Source of the DNA: an uncultured Clostridia bacterium
GTDB lineage: Bacteria > Bacillota > Clostridia > Monoglobales > Monoglobaceae
Reading direction: 5' to 3'
DNA: 64,000 nucleotides
Assembly: GCA_910580105.1 (NCBI GenBank)
Contig: CAJTWN010000003.1
Coordinates: 1 to 64,000, forward strand
Each line of letters opens with the position of its first letter. The first letter of the stretch is position 1. Both the position numbers and the translations under genes were made by a program. The notes under the pieces were generated by a model. It saw only the letters and a program-made list of their open reading frames with translations. It was not told the DNA's origin and searched no databases. Below are positions 1 through 9,297 of this stretch, in pieces.

Positions 1-23
1 CAACGCTAAAGCTTTTTCTGAAC

Positions 24-48
24 CCCCCGCACAGCCGGGGGTTTTCTT
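24..48 (+). terminator. Intrinsic terminator of an upstream gene
   Basis: A G+C-rich stem (24-29 with 36-41) is followed directly by TTTTCTTTAT. It would end a rightward transcript that enters from outside the window. Confidence 0.7.
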
Positions 49-56
49 TATACAAG

Positions 57-92
57 AAAATGGAGGGGACGGTATATCGTCCCCTCCATTTT
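57..92. terminator. Bidirectional intrinsic terminator
   Basis: A perfect 15-bp stem (57-71 with 78-92) has A-runs on the left and T-runs on the right, so it can work in both directions. On the minus strand it lies 28 nt after the stop of the leftward SLH operon and most likely ends it. Confidence 0.8.
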
Positions 93-119
93 GTGTGAAG
101 AAATCAATGCAATATTGAT

Positions 120-3100
120 TTATTTTTTTCTCTTAACCAAAACCAGCATTTTCTGTTTTCCGCCGCTTGTGTGCAGAATCAGCTTTGTCGCATCTTCTTC
201 GGTAGTATTATATTCCGATACAATTTCATCAATGGTAGGAACATAAATATCATCCCGCTCTTCATCAATGCAAATGAAGTTATAAGATGTTGCTGTACAA
301 ATCTCTGTCTGATCCTCAAGAACCTCACCCGTTGCCTGGTCAATCAAATCAGCCTTTAATACCAGATTGCTCCCCTCATTATAGAGAACAGATCCGTATA
401 CCAGACGGAAACCGGCATTAAAGTTATAGTTTGCAGAAGAAGTCTGGGTATTGTCACTGGAGGAAGCATCATTACGTCCTGAACCAATGTGAGAAGTTTT
501 ATGTCCGTTTGCCGCATATTTTCCATCAGAAACAGCAAGCATTGTCGGATTCAAATTCTGGAAATCAATGGTTGAACCAACCTCGTTTCCTGCAATGACA
601 TAGCGTGGATCATCCTCGTCATCCAGGTCAAATACCTTAACATATCTGATCATTTCACCCTGGAAATTGGTTTCATAACGGATAATATCTCCCCGCTCAA
701 GATTTGAAGTGATAACCTCTCCGTTTGGTCCCCGATACTGTTTTTCCAAAGAAACATTGTCTGCAATCGGAATGTTGATTTCAAGCGCTCCTTCAATACC
801 TTTCAGCTCTGTGATGGGATTTCCTTCTTCATCGATGGAAGACACAACATCTGTGATGATGGTAAGAGGGGTCTGATTGTCAAAATCTGTTTTTCTGGAA
901 ATATCGGTATAGTAAATAATGAAATCTGTCGTATGTTCTTTATTCAGGTTATAAACTTCCATTCGGTTCGGCGCCTGCCCAGACGGTGTGCTTTCCGGAT
1001 AGTTTGCAAAATGCTTGAAATATTTTACGCCGGGCCGGTCATAATTATCCGGATCAGATACAACCGAGAAATCATTTGAAGACGGAACAACGAAGACTTT
1101 TGCGCTTCCGCTGACGCCAATATAGTGATCGGAATAGCTTGCTATAACATTGGCATTTCTCAAATACAATCCACCGGGGCTCTTTCCATCACCACGGGCT
1201 GAGAAATCGTCATACAATGTCATGGTATCTCTGCCAAAGAAGGTATCTCTTTTGTCTATATCTTCTTTTTCACCTACAAACGGCGTGTCAATCGATGTAA
1301 TGTTATTTGCTGCATCCACCGTATATTTAATTGGCTGACGTACAAACAACGTATCATTAAAGTAAATTTCAGGCTTTACAAATTGATTATCAAGGGCAGC
1401 CATCTTATCATTCAAAGCATTCGTAACGTTTTCCAGCTTTTTCATTACCGCATCATTCTTAATTCCCTTTTCGCCGTCAATCTCAATCTTATCAGCAAGA
1501 TAGTACTCTGTCATACCGGTAACATAGGCATAGACGCGGAGTTTTACCTCTGTGTCAAAGGAACTGGTTGATGCTGCACTGATAAGATACCCATACTGAA
1601 GCGCACTATTGGCATTCTTTTCAATACCTGCAATCCTATCTTTATAGTCCATCAGGAAAGTATAGGACTGGCCGGGTTTCGGCAAATCTTTTCCTATGTC
1701 TTCCGTATTCTTCGAGAACCGGTATTCCTGTTCTTCAATCATGATCCGCGCATCTGTGTAATCATTTAAATCATAGGTTTTGGTAATCATACCGGAAACC
1801 GTCTTATTGGTGACAACAAATTTTTTCTTTGAACCATCTTTGTTGGTACCATAAGCAATAACAGATTTATTTTTGATAATGTTCGGTTCACTGGGATTGC
1901 CAGCACTGTCAACAATGACAACATTGTCGTCACTAAAATCAACTATAATTGGCTGACCGTCATAATAGTTATAAATTTTTCCGGTTTCTTCACTATAGGA
2001 TTTTGCCACAAAGATTTCATACTTATCAATGAAAGTAACTTCATAACTGCCATCATTGTCATTATCAATCAATGTGATGTAATCTGCACCGCGCAAATCT
2101 TCATCATCATAAGAACCCGGTTCAAAACCGTTCAGTATTGCCCGGTGAGAAGATGCCGTTACATAAGAAGATCTCTTATCATCCTCATTTTTATAATACT
2201 CAATCCGTTTTCCGCTGACCGAAACAATATCTTTTCCGTCCACGTTTACAACACGGTTATAATTGCTCTTCTCTTCGACAAAGATAAGTTTATTTATATC
2301 ACGGCCATCTTTTTTGTAATAAAAGTCTACGCGGTATCCAAGATAACGAACAATTTCAGAGTCGCTCTTTTCCATCTCAACGCCGTCAATCATTACATAA
2401 TCTTCATTCATCTCTCTGCCGCCGTCAATGTACTGTTTGCCGACAGAGGTGACAATTCCTGTCCCCTTTTTGATGTCACGAATTTGATTGAGAAGAGTAA
2501 CCTCCCCTTCCTTTGTGTGCATCACCATCGCTGAACCGTCACTGTACCACTCAGAACCAGCAACGGCAGCATCCAAAAGGTATTCCAAAATCTGTGCAAC
2601 ATCCCAGCGGTTCAGTTCACTTTCAATCTGAAGCTCCTTCTGGGTATTACCTGTTTTCTTTTCATCCTTCTTATTCGGATCTTCTGTCGGCGCTGGCTCC
2701 GGCATTTTTTCAATAATGTCACAGCGTCTTGCCGCCATCAGATAGTTAAGCGGATATGCACCAAGAGTCTTTGCATATTCTTCATATCCACAAATACGAA
2801 CCAGCATAACCACAGCATCCGCATAGGTGATGATTGCATCCGGCTGGAAATTGCCATTTTCGTCTCCCTTGATTATTCCAAGGGCACGAATCATTTCAAT
2901 GTCATTGTAATGTTCATGTGTTGGCGGTACATCTGCAAAACTCTGCGTAGTCGCCTGAATATGGAAATTATACAGTTTTGCAATTACCTGTGCGAAATCG
3001 CCGCGGGTAACCTTTTCAACATATTCATCGCCTGTATTTTCCCAGATGTCAAAGGCCATCAGCTTTTGAACCAATGTATTATATTGCTTTCTCTTGTTTT

Positions 3101-3338
3101 TATAGACAATCATTGTCTCATCATGGTTCCAGCGGAAAATTTCGTCCTCACGATTCTGCATCTGCTCTTGTCTGGCATCTGCATCTTCCTGGCCTTCCTC
3201 TTCCTTGATATATCCCTCGTCTGCTTCACGGTTACCATCAACATCAAACCCCTGCTCTGCAGCAAAAATGGGAAGAATGGAACCTAAACACATAGACAGT
3301 GATAATAGTATCGCCAATAGTTTTTTCATTGTATTCAT
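120..3338 (-). CDS. Exported SLH-domain protein, tandem paralogue A
   Basis: A 1072-residue exported protein, last gene of the leftward GH5/SLH operon. Residues 1-26 form a signal peptide. An acidic linker precedes three SLH-like repeats at about 93-260 (RGDFAQVIAKLY, a FADVP element, then RWDVAQILEYLL), which would hold it to secondary cell-wall polymer. The remaining 800 residues are a beta-rich region I cannot assign; it contains an EF-hand-like DNDNDG at 425-430. It shares several motifs and its ending with the next gene upstream, which stops 17 nt before it, so the two are tandem duplicates. Start ATG has GGGGAG 7 nt upstream; the ATG three codons later is also possible. No catalytic signature is visible. 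Function unknown, probably a structural or glycan-binding surface protein. Confidence 0.85.
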   Translation of the reverse strand: MNTMKKLLAILLSLSMCLGSILPIFAAEQGFDVDGNREADEGYIKEEEGQEDADARQEQMQNREDEIFRWNHDETMIVYKNKRKQYNTLVQKLMAFDIWENTGDEYVEKVTRGDFAQVIAKLYNFHIQATTQSFADVPPTHEHYNDIEMIRALGIIKGDENGNFQPDAIITYADAVVMLVRICGYEEYAKTLGAYPLNYLMAARRCDIIEKMPEPAPTEDPNKKDEKKTGNTQKELQIESELNRWDVAQILEYLLDAAVAGSEWYSDGSAMVMHTKEGEVTLLNQIRDIKKGTGIVTSVGKQYIDGGREMNEDYVMIDGVEMEKSDSEIVRYLGYRVDFYYKKDGRDINKLIFVEEKSNYNRVVNVDGKDIVSVSGKRIEYYKNEDDKRSSYVTASSHRAILNGFEPGSYDDEDLRGADYITLIDNDNDGSYEVTFIDKYEIFVAKSYSEETGKIYNYYDGQPIIVDFSDDNVVIVDSAGNPSEPNIIKNKSVIAYGTNKDGSKKKFVVTNKTVSGMITKTYDLNDYTDARIMIEEQEYRFSKNTEDIGKDLPKPGQSYTFLMDYKDRIAGIEKNANSALQYGYLISAASTSSFDTEVKLRVYAYVTGMTEYYLADKIEIDGEKGIKNDAVMKKLENVTNALNDKMAALDNQFVKPEIYFNDTLFVRQPIKYTVDAANNITSIDTPFVGEKEDIDKRDTFFGRDTMTLYDDFSARGDGKSPGGLYLRNANVIASYSDHYIGVSGSAKVFVVPSSNDFSVVSDPDNYDRPGVKYFKHFANYPESTPSGQAPNRMEVYNLNKEHTTDFIIYYTDISRKTDFDNQTPLTIITDVVSSIDEEGNPITELKGIEGALEINIPIADNVSLEKQYRGPNGEVITSNLERGDIIRYETNFQGEMIRYVKVFDLDDEDDPRYVIAGNEVGSTIDFQNLNPTMLAVSDGKYAANGHKTSHIGSGRNDASSSDNTQTSSANYNFNAGFRLVYGSVLYNEGSNLVLKADLIDQATGEVLEDQTEICTATSYNFICIDEERDDIYVPTIDEIVSEYNTTEEDATKLILHTSGGKQKMLVLVKRKK

Positions 3339-3355
3339 CCTTTTTCTCCCCTTTC

Positions 3356-6190
3356 CTATCGTTTGATAACCACAATCAGCGACGACTGTTCCTGATACTT
3401 AACAATAACCACTCGGCTCGCATCATCCAGACCGTCATCTTTCACCGCATGAATATCTTCAACAGTACCTTTTCTAACCTCATCTTCCTGCATATCAACC
3501 ACAACGATATTGCCGGCTTTCATATAGGTCAGATAATTTTTATTCTTCTCTGCACCTTCAGTTCCGCCGTATGTCTTCACATACATAACACTGTTGATTT
3601 TTTCTTCAACAATACCTGCCTGTGCAATGAAAGCTACACCCGGGAAATTATACTGATTATCATTTCCCTGCCATACACGGCCGGAAATAATATCAGATTC
3701 AGGCGTCTCCGCATTTCCTTTGAATTCAAGCATTGTCCGGTTTGAACCCTTATAATCTTTTCTGTCTTCCTGCTCGTATCCACGAATGATTTGACTGGAC
3801 CGATCTTCATCGTTTGCTGAGAAAATTTTATACCAGTCCGAAATATTACCATTGGAATCTGTACCAAAACGGATAATGTCGCCTTTCTTAATCTCACAGG
3901 GAACAGGCCCGTTTTCACCTCTGTAATACTGAATCGTTGAACAGGTATCCGCCATATAGAAACTGAGTTCCTGTCCGCCTCTGATAATATCAAGACGGGT
4001 GGTGACATCGCCTTCATCATTAATTGCTGAAACAACATCTTTAACCACCGAAGTAGCACTGTTGCTCTTCATTTCATTTCCAACACCATAGTCAGAACGG
4101 ACAACCAATGCGCCCACTGTTCTATCTGCAGAAACGTCATAAGTTTCTACATTATACGTACCGGAACTGAAATCAATGATATCACGAACATCATAATGGT
4201 CAATTTCCTGTACATACTCTTCACTGATTGGAACAAGCAAAATCTTTGTGTTTTCATCCAGTCTCAGCTTACCAAAGAACATTCTGTATTCTTTATTATA
4301 CGAAGCTTTTAGATTGATAAAACGGTTAAAACTGCTGTTGTCTGTAATCAGTTCATCCTCTGAAAGTCTTGTAGCAAGTGTAATCTCTTTGATCACATTG
4401 TTTTCATCGACTTTATACTTGATCAGCTGTTTTACAGAATTCGGATTTGAACTATTATCCCGAAGCATGGGGATAATATCTTTGCTCTTCACTTTGCCAA
4501 TATCAGTTACTTTAACTTCACTGGGTACTTCAAGTTTTAAAAGTTCACCCATATCGTTATAGATAAGAAGCTTTACAATATCTTCAAAAGGTCCTGATTC
4601 GGTTGCAGAACCGGATACATAACCATAGAAATAGTCGCCGGATTCTTTTATTTTTTCCAAACCACCAACTTTACCTTCTCTGGTCAGATACAAGGTGACA
4701 TAATCGCCAACCCGTACATCTCCCACAAAGTCAACCCGTCCGCAATTATTGGCCAACTCATAAGTTTCACCTTCAACGGTATAGGTTATTTCCTTTGGAT
4801 CTTCACTGTTTTTAACCGTTTCAACTCTTCCCTTTTGGGTGAGATTGCTGATATAAACTGTGATATGCTCTGCACCTTTATCCCGGATAACTGACAACAC
4901 ACTCTTTACCGGGATTGCAGATGCTTCAATTCTTTGATTATTGCCATCATACACATCCACAGTTTTATAGTCATTGTTCAAATCAAGATCCAGTGCTGCT
5001 GCTCCATACTTATCATAAACCTTATAACTTGTGTTATCTACACTCTTTACAAAAATGGTTTCATAATGAACGATGTTCAATACATCATAAGAGCCATTAT
5101 TATCGGAGTCAATAAAGACAAGCCGGTCTGCATTCAAAATATCATTGTCATCATAACCATTTGCATAGTTATAATTATACAATATCGACATTGTTGATTT
5201 CAGTTCCATGGAGGTTGGTTTCGCAGAATTCTCATCCTTATAATAGGTAACTGTTCCGTTTGAACAGCCGGTAATCAAATCTCCCTCGATAACATAATCT
5301 TTATTCCGTTTTACATTCTGTTCGATATAAACAAGGGTTTTGTCATCGACTGAACGGCCATCATATTTATAATACGCTTTTACTGCATAACCCATCAGTT
5401 CCGGTGCTGGAATCACATCACCAATCATATATGGACGGTCATCTACAGTAATTCTCTTTTTGTTCGCAGATACATCTGCATACAGCTTTCTGCCCTGAAC
5501 AGAAGTCAAAACGCCTTCATCCAGATAGAGATTATGATAAACTGCAAGCAGTGTCTTATCTTCATTTACATAATATGCCTCTTCAGAGCCAAAACTGTTC
5601 TGTTCCATAATCGGAACATCAATCAAATAGGCAAGAACATCGGCAATATCTGCCAAAGTATAGACATCTTTCGGTGTGCGCATGAAAGATGACGGAAGCA
5701 AATCGTAACGGTTTGCTGCGGTAAGATAGCCTGTCGGATATCCACCGTTTACTTTGGCCATTACACCATAACCTGCAAGTTCTGCCATTATTTTTACAAG
5801 CTGCTCGTATGTGGGTTTATCTTCCGGATGGAATAAACCATCATCTGCCGGACTGAAGACCCCAAGACCATAGAGGAACATTACTGCGCCATAACAATTA
5901 TCCCCGGGCTGTACATCAGTAAACGCCGGTTCGCTTGTTATCTCATTATTACCAAAGCCCAAAAGTCCGGCCAAAACTACAGCAAGGTCGCCTCTCGATA
6001 GCTCTGCGCTTTCCACATAACCATCACTCCAGATACCAAGCGCTTCCAGCTTTGCAATCGCTTCTGAAGTGGTTGGCTCTTTTTCTGCCACTGCCGCATC
6101 CTCTTCCGCCCAAACGGCTGCCATTGCAAAGCAGGAACAAAGCATACACAGTGAAAGAATAAGTGAAAGAACTCTCTTCACATTTTTCAT
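3356..6190 (-). CDS. Exported SLH-domain protein, tandem paralogue B
   Basis: A 944-residue exported protein with a signal peptide (1-28, ending VWAEE) and N-terminal SLH-like repeats at about 45-200 (LSRGDLAVVLAGLLGF, then FTDVQPGDNCYGAV, then a degenerate third copy). The rest is an unassigned beta-rich module with an EF-hand-like DSDNNG near residue 365. Corresponding segments in paralogue A (GYxVxxYYKxDGR, IDxDNxGSY, and a basic C-terminal end) show common descent, though overall identity is modest. Start ATG follows GGAGGGTGATATA. Stop of the upstream gene is 14 nt away, so co-transcription is very likely. It is presumably surface-anchored next to the GH5 enzyme of the same operon. Biochemical function is not recognisable. 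Confidence 0.85.
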   Translation of the reverse strand: MKNVKRVLSLILSLCMLCSCFAMAAVWAEEDAAVAEKEPTTSEAIAKLEALGIWSDGYVESAELSRGDLAVVLAGLLGFGNNEITSEPAFTDVQPGDNCYGAVMFLYGLGVFSPADDGLFHPEDKPTYEQLVKIMAELAGYGVMAKVNGGYPTGYLTAANRYDLLPSSFMRTPKDVYTLADIADVLAYLIDVPIMEQNSFGSEEAYYVNEDKTLLAVYHNLYLDEGVLTSVQGRKLYADVSANKKRITVDDRPYMIGDVIPAPELMGYAVKAYYKYDGRSVDDKTLVYIEQNVKRNKDYVIEGDLITGCSNGTVTYYKDENSAKPTSMELKSTMSILYNYNYANGYDDNDILNADRLVFIDSDNNGSYDVLNIVHYETIFVKSVDNTSYKVYDKYGAAALDLDLNNDYKTVDVYDGNNQRIEASAIPVKSVLSVIRDKGAEHITVYISNLTQKGRVETVKNSEDPKEITYTVEGETYELANNCGRVDFVGDVRVGDYVTLYLTREGKVGGLEKIKESGDYFYGYVSGSATESGPFEDIVKLLIYNDMGELLKLEVPSEVKVTDIGKVKSKDIIPMLRDNSSNPNSVKQLIKYKVDENNVIKEITLATRLSEDELITDNSSFNRFINLKASYNKEYRMFFGKLRLDENTKILLVPISEEYVQEIDHYDVRDIIDFSSGTYNVETYDVSADRTVGALVVRSDYGVGNEMKSNSATSVVKDVVSAINDEGDVTTRLDIIRGGQELSFYMADTCSTIQYYRGENGPVPCEIKKGDIIRFGTDSNGNISDWYKIFSANDEDRSSQIIRGYEQEDRKDYKGSNRTMLEFKGNAETPESDIISGRVWQGNDNQYNFPGVAFIAQAGIVEEKINSVMYVKTYGGTEGAEKNKNYLTYMKAGNIVVVDMQEDEVRKGTVEDIHAVKDDGLDDASRVVIVKYQEQSSLIVVIKR

Positions 6191-6204
6191 TATATCACCC
6201 TCCT

Positions 6205-9200
6205 TTATTTGCCCAAAGCTGCATATTGATAAACGCCATACAGCATTTTTGCAGCTTCAGCACGGGTCGCGTTCTGTACCGGTGCAAAGTTATTTTCACC
6301 TACACCGTTGACGATACCGGCATTGCTCATACCATATACCGCCGCTTTTGCATAATCCGCAATTTCCTTATCATCTGCAAAAGTATTTTTAACCGTTGTA
6401 TCCGGCTTTTTATCAATTGTTTCCAGGGCACGGAGGATCATCACGGCCATATCCTGACGCGTAATAAATTGTCCAACGCCAAAGTTCCCGGCTTCATCAC
6501 CCAAAACAATGCCATGCTGTGCTGCAATGCTGATATAATCCGCATACCATGCACCTTCATCTACATCATGGAAAGATACCGGATTTGCAATCTGCTGGAG
6601 GCCAAATGCACCAACCACCATTTTTGCAAATTCTTCACGGGTGACATTGCCGTCCGGCAGGAAACGACCAGTGCCGTCGCCGCTGACAATACCCAAGTCA
6701 TACAGGGTATCAACGGCTTCAACTGCCCATTCAACACCTGCCATATCAGAAAACCGGCTCGTATTGATTACAGGAATCTCTGTCGGCTGCGGTACCACAT
6801 CACCATTATCCACAGTAATCACCGGATTGCTGGGGTTTCTGCCGGATGTGCTGGGTCCACTACTGGTATTACTATTACCATTATTTAATGAGGCAATGTA
6901 TCTTGTTAATACAGAATTCAATTCTGTATAACTTGCAAGTGCATTGGATGCCTTTACCTTGCTTGCAAAACTCTGCTTCTGCGAAGATGTAAGGGCATTG
7001 TATTTACTATAGCTGAAGCGGTCATCAATGGATTTTTTGAAATAGTTCAAAATATCTACGATTTCTGTATAGGATCTTACATTATTAATTGCACAAAGAG
7101 CAACATAACTGTCAAATCCGGCAGAAGCTTCTTCTTTATCTTTATATGTTTCCTTCTTCATTCCCTCAAACACATTTGTCAAACGGGCATCCGTATGAAT
7201 GTACTGCTGATAATACTGGTTGCTTGTATCAAATCCAAAAGAATCTTCATAGCTTCTGAACGCCGCTGCTATCTCAGCCGCAGATGCCTTGCTGTTCAGA
7301 TAGGCAAATGCAATCTCACTGCTCAGCTTTTCTGACAATGTATTGTAATCATAATTTTTACCAACAACGGCTTTCACTGCATCGGCCTGTGCCGAAGCAT
7401 CAAGGTCATTATACAATTCCATCGGACAACCGATTGCTCCGCCATAGGTGTTCATAAAGGTGACATACGCTTCATTGCCCGAATCAGCGGTAAGTGCCTG
7501 ATAAGCAGTCATCGCACTCTGTACCTGTCCTTCATCCGCCATATAAACGCTGGTCTCCTGTACTTTTCCGCCAACACCCAAGTCGATTTTAGCTGAACCG
7601 GTTGTGCTTGCATTATTTGTATAAGTATAGGTGAAATTTCCGTCTTCGATTGGTGCAGCCGCAAAATTAACAAGATTTGCTGCTGTCTTATCCGCAGCAC
7701 CCGGCTGGTATACGGCAATATTTACCGTTTCCCCATCCTGTGCATCAGCAACAGTACCGCTGATGGTGACTTCTCCGGTTCCATTATCAATCACAGCTTT
7801 TTTGCTGGTAAGCTTCGCTTTTGAATTCTTTGTTACAACCGCTGCATTATCACCTGTAGTAATTGTAGAATAAACGGTTTCCAAATTGGTCAAATTATCC
7901 ACAAAATAGAGGGAAGCCGCACAATAATCACCATTACCCGGAACATTGAAGCCCAGAGATACTGATTGATTTGCACCCGGTGCTATCTCACCTGTTTCTG
8001 CAGTCTGAATTGAATAAATTTCCCCTGTCTGGGTATCACGTACTACACCGATTACGGTTGCTTTTTCTGTCTCCGATGCACTTTCATTCACAATCGGAAC
8101 CATTACCGTTGTATTGCCGCCAGGAACAGTATTCTGAGAGAAATCAATCCCTGTAATTTCACCGGCATTCACCTGAAATCCGTTTCTTGCTACAAACCGC
8201 AGCTGATATGTACGCTTATCGGAATAATCCGCAGCATATACAGTTACGCTTCCTTCACCCGGAACTGATGCCGGCGCTGTTATTTTATAAGTAGCACCGG
8301 AAACCGGCTGATGCAAACTGTCAGCCTCAATTGCTGGAGCTGCTACCAGCGCGGACACATGTTCTAAAATATCATCTGCTGTATAATAGCCGGGAACCGC
8401 AATTTCATTTACCTTTGCTTTTGGATCAAATCCTGCAACCGGTACACCATCCACAGCCATCGTCTTGATATTTGCATTCGTCAAATAACTATCTTCCCCG
8501 GTTGATGCAGGAATCAAAGCAGGATTTTCCGGTGTGGAACGATCAAATAAAAACTCATCAAAAATGATGTATTCCTTCCACATCTTGTCTTCGCCTTCAC
8601 GGGTTTCTTCTGTCGGCCGTGCACCAAAGAACCCTTGACCATCTTTACCTAAATCCATTTCAAATGAATTAAAACCGCCAACCGATCCGCTTGCCAGCGC
8701 ATCCTTCAGCGTGCCGTTACTTCCCGTCATCTCTTCAAAAGGAATGACAACATAATTCCACTGGTCAGTATTGGGAAGCTCTACCGTTTTCGAAAACTTT
8801 CCGCTGCTGCCGGTAGCAATCGAAAAATTAATTTTTCTGGTATTAACATCAGCAGCATTATGGCCCATCATCGGCGTTCTTGTCCAGAAGGAAATGGTAT
8901 GTGCCTCCTGCACATAATCGTCAAAATGAATACGCTCAAATCCAGCGTTTATTGACTGATGAAAAAACTGGAATACAACAGCGCCGTAATCAAGACCCGG
9001 GGATGATTTAAATCCATAAATATCAACCCTCGTTGCACTGCCATACTTACCGGCAACCTGTGAAATCACCGGTTTTTTTCCACCGTCTTTATCGCTTCCT
9101 CCTGTATAACCATATTGGTTTTGAAACTCATTTTTTACTCCGTCCATTTTATAGCTATAGCGCAGCTCTTCTTCCTGCCCGGACGCAGCAAATGCCAGCG

Positions 9201-9264
9201 TTCCCGGCAGAGCAAGGCTGATTGCCAGCCCTGCCGAAAGCAGACTTTTTAATATACGTTTCAT
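6205..9264 (-). CDS. Exported protein with three C-terminal SLH domains and N-terminal binding-type module
   Basis: A 1019-residue cell-surface protein. The ORF opens further upstream, but AAGGAGG lies 6 nt before the ATG at 9264, giving a clean signal peptide (MKRILKSLLSAGLAISLALP...FAA). Residues about 25-250 resemble a beta-sandwich carbohydrate-binding domain; then come Ig-like segments, a helical region, and three canonical SLH repeats in the last 185 residues (FSDMAGVEWAVEAV, FHDVDEGAWYADY, FADDKEIADYAKAAVYGM, each with a TREEFAKM-type second half). It lies 33 nt after the GH5 gene and 14 nt before paralogue B. I infer a wall-anchored polysaccharide-binding or scaffold protein. No catalytic residues recognised. 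Confidence 0.85.
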   Translation of the reverse strand: MKRILKSLLSAGLAISLALPGTLAFAASGQEEELRYSYKMDGVKNEFQNQYGYTGGSDKDGGKKPVISQVAGKYGSATRVDIYGFKSSPGLDYGAVVFQFFHQSINAGFERIHFDDYVQEAHTISFWTRTPMMGHNAADVNTRKINFSIATGSSGKFSKTVELPNTDQWNYVVIPFEEMTGSNGTLKDALASGSVGGFNSFEMDLGKDGQGFFGARPTEETREGEDKMWKEYIIFDEFLFDRSTPENPALIPASTGEDSYLTNANIKTMAVDGVPVAGFDPKAKVNEIAVPGYYTADDILEHVSALVAAPAIEADSLHQPVSGATYKITAPASVPGEGSVTVYAADYSDKRTYQLRFVARNGFQVNAGEITGIDFSQNTVPGGNTTVMVPIVNESASETEKATVIGVVRDTQTGEIYSIQTAETGEIAPGANQSVSLGFNVPGNGDYCAASLYFVDNLTNLETVYSTITTGDNAAVVTKNSKAKLTSKKAVIDNGTGEVTISGTVADAQDGETVNIAVYQPGAADKTAANLVNFAAAPIEDGNFTYTYTNNASTTGSAKIDLGVGGKVQETSVYMADEGQVQSAMTAYQALTADSGNEAYVTFMNTYGGAIGCPMELYNDLDASAQADAVKAVVGKNYDYNTLSEKLSSEIAFAYLNSKASAAEIAAAFRSYEDSFGFDTSNQYYQQYIHTDARLTNVFEGMKKETYKDKEEASAGFDSYVALCAINNVRSYTEIVDILNYFKKSIDDRFSYSKYNALTSSQKQSFASKVKASNALASYTELNSVLTRYIASLNNGNSNTSSGPSTSGRNPSNPVITVDNGDVVPQPTEIPVINTSRFSDMAGVEWAVEAVDTLYDLGIVSGDGTGRFLPDGNVTREEFAKMVVGAFGLQQIANPVSFHDVDEGAWYADYISIAAQHGIVLGDEAGNFGVGQFITRQDMAVMILRALETIDKKPDTTVKNTFADDKEIADYAKAAVYGMSNAGIVNGVGENNFAPVQNATRAEAAKMLYGVYQYAALGK

Positions 9265-9297
9265 GTCCTTCCTCCTTATTCTATTGGGTTCCAATTT

